Part shown: positions 57,354-64,000 of the stretch, in pieces
Layout of the letters: each line of letters opens with the position of its first letter
Position numbering within the stretch: position 1 is the first letter of the stretch
Assembly (NCBI GenBank): GCA_930367215.1
Contig: OV884058.1
Coordinates: 216,918,208-216,982,207, forward strand
Direction of reading: 5' to 3'
DNA length: 64,000 bases
Origin: Pollenia angustigena
Taxonomy: Eukaryota; Arthropoda; Insecta; Diptera; Polleniidae
Made by a program: the position numbers and the translations under genes
Notes under the pieces: generated by a model
Seen by the model: the letters and a program-made list of their open reading frames with translations, nothing else
The model's database searches: none
Told to the model about the DNA's origin: nothing

Positions 57354-58253
57354 CATTCTTGTTCACTCCGGACCATGAATGTTTATTTTTAAATTTGTAG
57401 GTCGAATATTAACATAAATTCAAAAAGTACCAGATGAAAAACAAAAAGTACCAACAGTTTTTATCTTATAAGCTCTCATTTACTTAGTAACCTGCACCTA
57501 TAATATTATGTTTCTAAGTTCGATATTATAGAAAATTTAAAAATTATCACATGAAGCACAGAAAAGTAAAAGAAAGAAATTTAGTTTCCCGTATTTCCCC
57601 TTTTTGATACAATTTTTCTCCGCAAAGAGGTTCGGTTGACAAACAAAGGAAGGAAGCGTTCTAAACTGTTTTGCCTGTGACGATTTATACTTTAGAAATA
57701 TTTGAAAACCGGTTTCTGAAAAATGTCGAATAATCGAATTGTTTTTAAGTGCTGGTTAATACATGTGAACTTAAACTTTTTTTGCATAAGGGAGTATATC
57801 TTTTAACTAACATTTTGGGCCATTATTACAATTTGCCGTTAGTTAAAGGTAGAATTTTGTCTACCTTTAACTAATTTCAACTTTACGTTAACCTATCCAG
57901 TAGGACGAACTTAAACTTAAGGCGCACTTAATCAACAAGAGGGTATTAACTCAAAATTTTAAATTTCTCAGAAGAAGCAAAACAATGTTTAATTTTATAT
58001 TAAAGGCATATGAAGAAGAATTTTTAACAGAGGGTAGATATGAATATTACGTGTCGATTTCTTCCAAATTGATCAACTTCGATATCGCTTACTTTAGTGT
58101 AAAGCAAAGTTGTAATAGTCTAGGGCCCGCTTTCACGACTTACCTTTAAATATCGAAATAGTTAATGGTACCTTTAGCACTAGTGAGTAATAAAGTTACC
58201 TTCAACTATTTTTCGTTTCACAACTTCCCTACAGATAATATTGGACCACGTGG
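57354..58253. other. AT-rich DNA with decayed MITE remnants
   Basis: Stretches at 57818-57930 and 58123-58235 ('gggcccgctttcacgactta', 'aactttacgttaacctat') resemble the MITE family at 545-763. No gene was seen. Confidence 0.45.
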
Positions 58254-58474
58254 TAGTGCTGGGATACGATCGATATTTTCTACTATCGATATTTATCGAT
58301 AGTTCAGATTTCACTATCGATATATCGATATTACTATCGACTGAATGTTTGTACTTGTGCAGGAAAACTTTAATTATTTTTTATAAGACTACAGTTCGTT
58401 GTTTTTATCACTTTATTGAATGTATGAGACATATGTATAATAATAATATATATAATATAATAACGTGCGTATAT

Positions 58475-58558
58475 TCACGTTATTTTAGATGACAGGTTTT
58501 TAAAAATTGGTAAGTACCTTTCTGAAGGAACCGAAGTAACAGGGACTATAAGATATTC
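58475..58558 (-). pseudogene. hAT transposase C-terminal relic (copy 2)
   Basis: It reads EYLIVPVTSVPSERYLPI then FKNLSSKIT and a stop, parallel to the relic at 19458-19550. The two copies share the VPSER core but differ afterwards. Confidence 0.7.
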
Positions 58559-58796
58559 CATCGCAACTTTAAAAAATTTTCTAAATTCTAATTTTTTTTT
58601 TTTTTTACAACATTACAAAAAAATTTGACATTTCAGTCCCTATATAAACATGTAAAAATTTCGACTGAAAGGCCTTAAATTATCAGTAAAAAGCACTGCT
58701 AAGCAATCCATACCACTTGCCATTCTTGTTGTTTGTATTCATTGCTGTAATTCAGCGCGAATTAATATTAGCGAGTTAAAATTTGCGCCAAAAAAC

Positions 58797-59207
58797 CAGT
58801 GTTCGAAAATAAACAGTGCATTATTTAACGTTCGGCTCACACACCCAGGAACGATATCAATTTTTTTAGTGATTGTGTAGACATACACAACCCTTAATAC
58901 CGTTCGTAACTATTTTCAAGAAAGAACCGAACATTGTATTGTATAATATTCGGTGCTTCGTTAAAAAACAGAACAATTATAGTGATACTGTAGACAAACA
59001 TTATATTTTAATGTTCTATAATGTTTTTTTCATGTGTGTATTTTGTTTTTGTAAAAAATTGTTGGTTTTTTTTACCAGCCAAAAGGGACGAACATTAACG
59101 AGCCGAACCGAACACATTGAAGTTTGTGGATTTTCAAAAAAAACCGAACACAAATCTACCGAATCGAACATTAAGAAACGATATTTAGTGTTTATTATCG
59201 AACACTG
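58797..59207. mobile_element. hAT-like MITE nested in copy 2
   Basis: The ends CAGTGTTCGAAAATAAACAG and TGTTTATTATCGAACACTG are inverted and flanked by CAAAAAAC on both sides exactly (58789-58796, 59208-59215). Copy 1 lacks it (empty site near 19139-19160), which confirms the limits. It is the same family as 28359-29594. Confidence 0.85.
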
Positions 59208-59368
59208 CAAAAAACTGTGTGTGTATAGCTGCTGTTAGATGTCTTCATAGCTGTATTTTAAATAATAAAAATATCGATATTTATATTTTTCCTATCGATA
59301 TTTTCGATATTTTAAGACTATCGATAATATCGATAGTCTATCGATAGTTTCCCAGCACTACTACGTGG

Positions 59369-60210
59369 TCCATTGTGGCTTAAATGGACTACTTACAACA
59401 TGGTCCAATGTACTGTAGTATGGACCAATTTATAATTGCGATATTTTTAAGTCTTTTTAACATTTTAATTACTACACTTTTTCCCCTCACATTATCCTAT
59501 TGACTTTCTAGCTAAATGTTTACAATTCAATAAATCTTGTGTTCAAAATTTTATTGGCGCTTTTCACTGTACTGTAAATACAGCCATCTCTTTAAAAATG
59601 CTATAAAAGCTTCCGCAATTAAATTTCGTAGAAAAAAAAATTGATATGCAATTTAACAAATTAATTCATTTGTATGCAGAACGTCCTATTTGAATATAAT
59701 GAAATACAATTACAAATTTTAGATGCATTTGATGATGAGGATAAATAGCAAAAGCAATAAAAATGTTACTGCACAATAATCACACCCATAACACAACGTA
59801 AATTTTTAGATTTTAAGCAAATTAATCATTTTAAAAAATATTTAAAACAAATTTGTATTTGATTTAACTACATTTCAGTGATTTTAGAAAAAAACTATAC
59901 AACTTTAAATAAGAGATTATGAACGGAAGTCCTGAAAATAAAATATATTAACAAATTTTTCATATTTATTACGTAGTCTTCATTCATAATTAATTTCATT
60001 CTTAAATCGTTGTTTGAATGAAAAGAATATTACTGTACATATAAGCTTCCCGTATACTTTTATGTATTTATATCAAAGCTATTGTTTAAATAATTTAAAT
60101 TTAAATTCATTTACAATTTCTATAAAGAACATGGGGCCTTATACCAGGTGGCGCATTAGTAACGTTATGATTTATTTCATAAATAACTTTTTTCTTTTTC
60201 ATTTTATATG
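59369..60210. other. AT-rich DNA with GGTCC words, no gene
   Basis: 59361-59445 has 'tggtccattgtgg' and 'catggtccaatgtactg', akin to the GGACCA element at 25659. The rest is AT-rich without recognised features. Confidence 0.45.
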
Positions 60211-60560
60211 CCCAGAAAAAAAAACATGTTAAAATATGTACACCTCTTACAAAACTATTTAAAAAAAAATTGACAGCACCGACAACCATATTATGGCTAA
60301 ATTAGTCTTCCATCAAGAAGCCACAGTCATATTATGGTTGTCTCCGAACATCTTATGGTTAAAAACGACAATACAGTTGAACTTCTCTTTTTCGAAACTC
60401 CATTATCCCGACAAAAAGGTTCGATTTACAGAAAGAGGGAGTAGTTTAAATAGAATATGTTTGTCGGTGATTATAACATGGTTAAATAATATGTTTAAAA
60501 TTTTCTTTAAAAAAAGTTTTGTTGAGAGGACAATACTTAAACATGTTTTTTCTCTGCGTG
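60211..60560. mobile_element. Small element, ends (C)CAGAAAAAAACATG...CATGTTTTTTCTCTGCGTG
   Basis: Imperfect inverted ends surround words such as 'accatattatgg'. The same termini occur near 20519, 47790 and 60598. Overlapping frames on both strands are shadows. Target duplication unclear. Confidence 0.5.
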
Positions 60561-60597
60561 TATAACGTTTTGTTTATAGTTAAAACTTATATTATAC

Positions 60598-60880
60598 ACG
60601 CAAAGAAAAAACATGGTTGTGGTAAACATATTCTAAGTGACTATATTACGATTATTATTGAATCATATTATGACCAAATATATTCGTAATATTGCATCAT
60701 AATATTTTTCCCTTAATCATATTATTAATAATAATCATACTTAGTTAAGAAGTAATTAAGATGTAGTCATATTCTTATCTTGCTAATCATAATATGTTAA
60801 GAAGTTATCATATTATTGTCATGTTAATCATAACAAAATTAGAAGTAATCATATTATGATACAGTGGTGCTGTCACAACA
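60598..60880. repeat. ATCATATTATG-iterated half element
   Basis: It starts CACGCAAAGAAAAAACATG and then repeats 'aatcatattatg' or close variants about ten times. No complementary right end was identified. Confidence 0.5.
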
Positions 60881-61341
60881 ATAAAAAAATTTAATTTTTT
60901 TGCATCGATTTTTTATTTTGTAGCACTTGACAATATTTTTTAATGTGAATACAAATTTTTTTTTTATTTTCTTTTTTATAACATTTTTAAAGCTGTTTTT
61001 TTAATTTGTATTTGAACCACTCACTAACAAATAATTTTATAGGCATATGGGGGATTCCATGTCAAGTGACCCACTTTTTAAATCGATGTCTTCCGATTTG
61101 GATGAAATCAAGTTGAAAAAGTTTTTTGCCTCTACTCAATGCGATTTATTTCCAAAGACAAAAAATAAACCAGCACCGAAATCAACAGCTGAACCTAGTA
61201 ACGCCAAGAAAGGTTTGGTAAAAAAGACTTTGTATTTGAAAATTTGCAAAACTTAAACACTGTTTTGCCAAAATTTCAAACTTTGACCTCTCCTAACTCA
61301 GAAACTTTTTGACCGATCTTGATGAAAATGTGTGTCTAAGC

Positions 61342-63564
61342 CAGGGCTGTCAGATATGGCGATTTCTCGCCAAACGTGGCTATTTTCACAAGTGTTTGAC
61401 GATGGGATTTTCCATTTGGCGACTGGCGACTTTTATGGCGATTTCTGATATAATTGGCGATTAACTTGGCTGTTTTTACCATTTATATTATTTCGGCGAT
61501 TTTGTTTAACAGCTTGTCATTTTTTGTTATCATTGCTAACATAAAAAAACCTGCAACTTTTTTTCACATGTTTTTGTTTTGTTATCATATTAAGTGAATT
61601 TTATATTCAGTCACTATTTAATTCAAATATGTAGTATGTATGCAGGTCAAAACTGCAGTAATGAAATCGGTGAGTCTGCAGTGTACGATCATATAGACTT
61701 GTGTACTTAATTTAAGTTTTTTAACTGAATACATATATGATTGCCATTTTATGTTATTAAAAACAAAATTACAGAAACAACACAAAATTTACTTTCGGCA
61801 AATTTTTTGTATTTTTCTCAGTTTTTGGCGATTTTTGACTGAAGTATTATACTAACGTTTTTTGTATGCAAAATTTAATTTAAAACAAGTTAGAGTGCTA
61901 TATTCGGCTGTGCCGAATCTTTAATACCCTCCACCGACAGTTCGAATGTTTAAGGAGTAATATCTGTATGATGTCTATTTATTATTATTATCTTAAACTG
62001 TGACGAGTTGTTATTAATTATGGTTTTAGGCGACTAAACTGTTTTCCGGTAGTAGGGTTTATATGGGGCTTAGGTTAAATTAAGGACCGATCATCACGAA
62101 ATTTCACAGCATCATTTCTAGTCCTTTAAAACAGTGACGTACCAATTTCTGTTATGATAGCATTATTAATTATGGTTTTAGGTGTACTAAACTGTTTTCC
62201 GGGAGTAGGGTTTCTATGGGGCCTAGTGTAAATTATGTACCGATCTTCACGAAATTTCACAGTGTCATTTATAGTCCTATAAAACTGTGACGAGTTGTTA
62301 TTAATTATGGTTTTAGGCGACTAAACTGTTTTCCGGTAGTAGAGTTTATATGGGGCTTAGGGTAAATTATGGACCGATCATCACGAAATTTCACAGCATC
62401 ATTTCTAGTCCCTTAAAACAGTGACGTACCAATTTCTGTTATGATAGCATTATTAGTTATGGTTTTAGGTGTACTAAACTGTTTTCCGGGAGTAGGGTTT
62501 ATATGGGGCTTAGGGTAAATTATGGACCGATCATCACGAAATTTCACAGCATCATTTCTAGTCCTTTAAAACAGTGACGTACCAATTTCTGTTATGATAG
62601 CATTATTAATTATGGTTTTAGGTGTACTAAACTGTTTTCCGGGAGTAGGGTTTCTATGGGGCCTAGTGTAAATTATGTACCGATCTTCACGAAATTTCAC
62701 AGTGTCATTTATAGTCCTATAAAACTGTGACGAGTTGTTATTAATTATGGTTTTAGGCGACTAAACTGTTTTCCGGTAGTAGGGTTTATATAGGGCTTAG
62801 GGTAAATTATGGACCGATCATCACGAAATTTCACGGCATCATTTCTAGTCCTTTAAAACAGTGACGTACCAATTCTGTTATGATTGCATTATTTTTTACG
62901 GTTTTAGGCGTACTAAACTGTTTTCCGGTAGTAGAGTTTATATGGGGCCTAAGGTAAATTATGGACCGATCGTCACAAAATTTCACAGTTTTATTTCTAA
63001 TCCTAAAAAACTGTGACGTACCAAATTTTGTTACGCTAACGTTATTTTTTACGGTTTAAGGCGTACTAAACTGTTTTCCGGGAGTAGTGTTTATATGGGG
63101 CTTATTGTAAATTATGGACGGATCTTCACGAAATTTAATAGCGTGATTTCCAGTCAAATAAAATAAATTTTTGCAAAATCTTATCTCATGCCGTGCCTTG
63201 TTCCAGCATTTATGTTTTTTTGTAACAAAATTATCAATTTTTTTTGGTGGTGGTTCCACATTTTGATTCATAGCTCTGGTCCTACTGAACCGATTTTGCT
63301 GGATTTCAATCACAAACTGCTTAGGATAACTACAAGCATTTTGGCACCAAGTTTGTTCATTCCTTTTGAGTTTTTCGAAAGTGAGCGTGTTTTCAACAGA
63401 CGGACAGACAGACGGACATGGCTAAATCGACTTAGAATTACTCAAGGACTTAGGGGGTATAAAAAAAAAAATTACAAAAACTGAACAAAATTGACGTTTG
63501 GCGATTTTTGGCGATTTCTGACATCCGGTTTGGCGATGGAGGTCAAAAAAATCTGACAACCCTG
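61342..63564. mobile_element. hAT element carrying a tandem array, TTGGCGATTT word
   Basis: The ends CAGGGCTGTCAGAT (61342) and ATCTGACAACCCTG (to 63564) are inverted and flanked by GTCTAAGC exactly (61334-61341, 63565-63572). Subterminal parts repeat 'ttggcgattt'. The interior is non-coding and contains an eight-unit tandem array and a repeat X end near 61885-61950. Confidence 0.9.
62010..63150 (+). repeat. Eight-unit tandem array, alternating 153/134-bp steps
   Basis: The landmark ACTAAACTGTTTTCCGG occurs at 62033, 62186, 62320, 62473, 62626, 62760, 62912 and 63065. The spacings are 153, 134, 153, 153, 134, 152 and 153 bp, so two unit types alternate irregularly. Each unit contains 'tatatggggcttagggtaaa' and 'tcacgaaatttcacag' variants. 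Single units occur elsewhere at about 30528, 38699 and (inverted) 54750. Confidence 0.9.
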
Positions 63565-63724
63565 GTCTAAGCTACTATCCAATAGGACCTTGGTGCAAAT
63601 TGCATCCAAATCGGAAGACATCGATTTAAAAATTGGCTCACTTGACACGAAATCCCCCAAATATAAAACTATTGGAAAATTATTTTACAAATAGCGCTTA
63701 AAAAATATTAGAGTTAAAATATTA

Positions 63725-63858
63725 GTCTGGTAGTGTATAAAGTCATTTCTGACAAATTCAAAGAATAGGACTATTACAAAAAAGCTTTATAAAATACATA
63801 ACTGAAATTTAGCTCATAAAATAAATTCGAAAAATAAAAAAATGTTGAATATATAGTA
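63725..63858 (+). repeat. Third copy of the ~160-bp repeat from 15.9 kb
   Basis: 'tctggtagtgtataaagtca' through 'aaaatgttgaatata' matches 16290-16420 with small differences and stops at a Helitron terminus. Confidence 0.75.
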
Positions 63859-64000
63859 CTAGATGACCCGTGCGAATATTTCGCACCGTTAGTTGTCATT
63901 TTTGTAACATAAAATGAAAATAATTAATAGACATTTTAGTAACTTCAATACATTTTAAAATATAATTTTTATCAATGAAAATATTAATTTTTCAATTTCT
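63859..64000 (-). mobile_element. Helitron 3' terminus, runs off the right edge
   Basis: On the minus strand the end reads a GTGCGAA-TAT-loop-TTCGCAC type hairpin (63870-63886), then ACGGGTCATCTAG, followed by T. A short hairpin a few bases before CTRR is the classic Helitron 3' end. The body lies to the right; only about 140 bp is visible. Confidence 0.7.

Larger units (their letters stand above)
58254..59360 (-). mobile_element. hAT element, TATCGATA word iterated (copy 2)
   Basis: It is the inverse of 19014-19733 with the same ends (TAGTGCTGGGATAC ... TTTCCCAGCACTA). The flanks CCACGTGG (58246-58253) and CTACGTGG (59361-59368) match at 7 of 8. It is longer because another element sits inside at 58797-59207. 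The transposase relic is on the minus strand. Confidence 0.85.
61049..63658. mobile_element. Outer element with ~62-bp inverted ends
   Basis: The left end GGGGGATTCCATGTCAAGTG (61049) and the right end (to 63658) are diverged inverted repeats of about 62 bp; both include AAATCGATGTCTTCCGATTT or its complement. Without the nested hAT the element is about 380 bp. The ends resemble those of the foldback at 13905 (ATTCCATGTCA). Mirrored short frames at 61047 (+) and 63660 (-) simply reflect the repeats. Confidence 0.75.

Noticed and set aside
62010..63150. CRISPR-like array
   Set aside because: Unit lengths of 134-153 bp are repeated throughout with no short repeat/unique spacer alternation, and the setting is eukaryotic.
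61047..63660. Mirrored MGDxxSSxPxFKSMSSDLD frames at both ends
   Set aside because: The likeness comes from the 62-bp inverted terminal repeat being read in the same phase from each side, not from protein conservation.
33430..64000. Second exon of the GPCR
   Set aside because: I looked for a TM2/DRY-type segment flanked by AG and GT in the non-repeat stretches and found none. A tBLASTn with an insect homologue would be decisive.

Overview
This window looks like gene-poor, AT-rich chromosomal DNA from a higher (cyclorrhaphan, probably calyptrate) fly. Three things point that way: a TATA-less initiator plus downstream-element promoter of the Drosophila type, a leader ending in a fly-style start context, and a dense mix of hAT, Tc1, Helitron, PIF/Harbinger-like, piggyBac-like and foldback elements typical of large muscoid genomes. 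No species can be named from sequence alone. No rRNA, functional tRNA, CRISPR array or bacterial-type gene is visible. Family calls come from reading terminal repeats, target-site duplications (TSDs) and short protein motifs by eye; nothing was searched against a database.

The only host gene I can support is the first coding exon of a rhodopsin-class GPCR on the + strand (33134-33423). It has a signal peptide, one N-glycosylation site, TM1 with the GxxGN motif, and a clean GTAAGT donor. A candidate core promoter lies at 32715. No second exon was recognised, so intron 1 would run past the right edge (more than 30 kb) and hold all the right half of the window.

Layout. 1-8.3 kb: small MITEs, a decayed Helitron and a nested stack (2.8-6.8 kb) holding a 9-bp-TSD foldback element. 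8.3-11.5 kb: a tRNA-like repeat split by a 2.6-kb TTA-flanked element that itself carries a Helitron and two smaller elements. 12-16.7 kb: a reverse-transcriptase relic, a TA-flanked element, and a foldback element invaded by a hAT with a transposase relic. 17.9-24.8 kb: a segmental duplication (A-B and A'-B'), with a hAT in one copy and a MITE in the other. 25-32.6 kb: more MITEs and three hAT elements, the last ending about 150 bp upstream of the predicted GPCR start site. 33.4-46 kb (intron): dispersed repeats, a hAT relic, an RNase H relic fused to a 167-bp satellite, a 1.5-kb palindrome and a dead Tc1 element. 46.5-64 kb: a Helitron broken by a foldback element, TA- and TTAA-flanked elements, several hATs (one carrying an 8-unit tandem array), and a Helitron terminus running off the right end.

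The strongest cross-cutting pattern is architectural. At least a dozen elements with unrelated termini (8-bp, 9-bp or TA target duplications) have subterminal regions built by iterating one short word, a different word in each family. Several unrelated elements also share internal core sequence. No functional transposase survives; every coding relic has stops or deletions.
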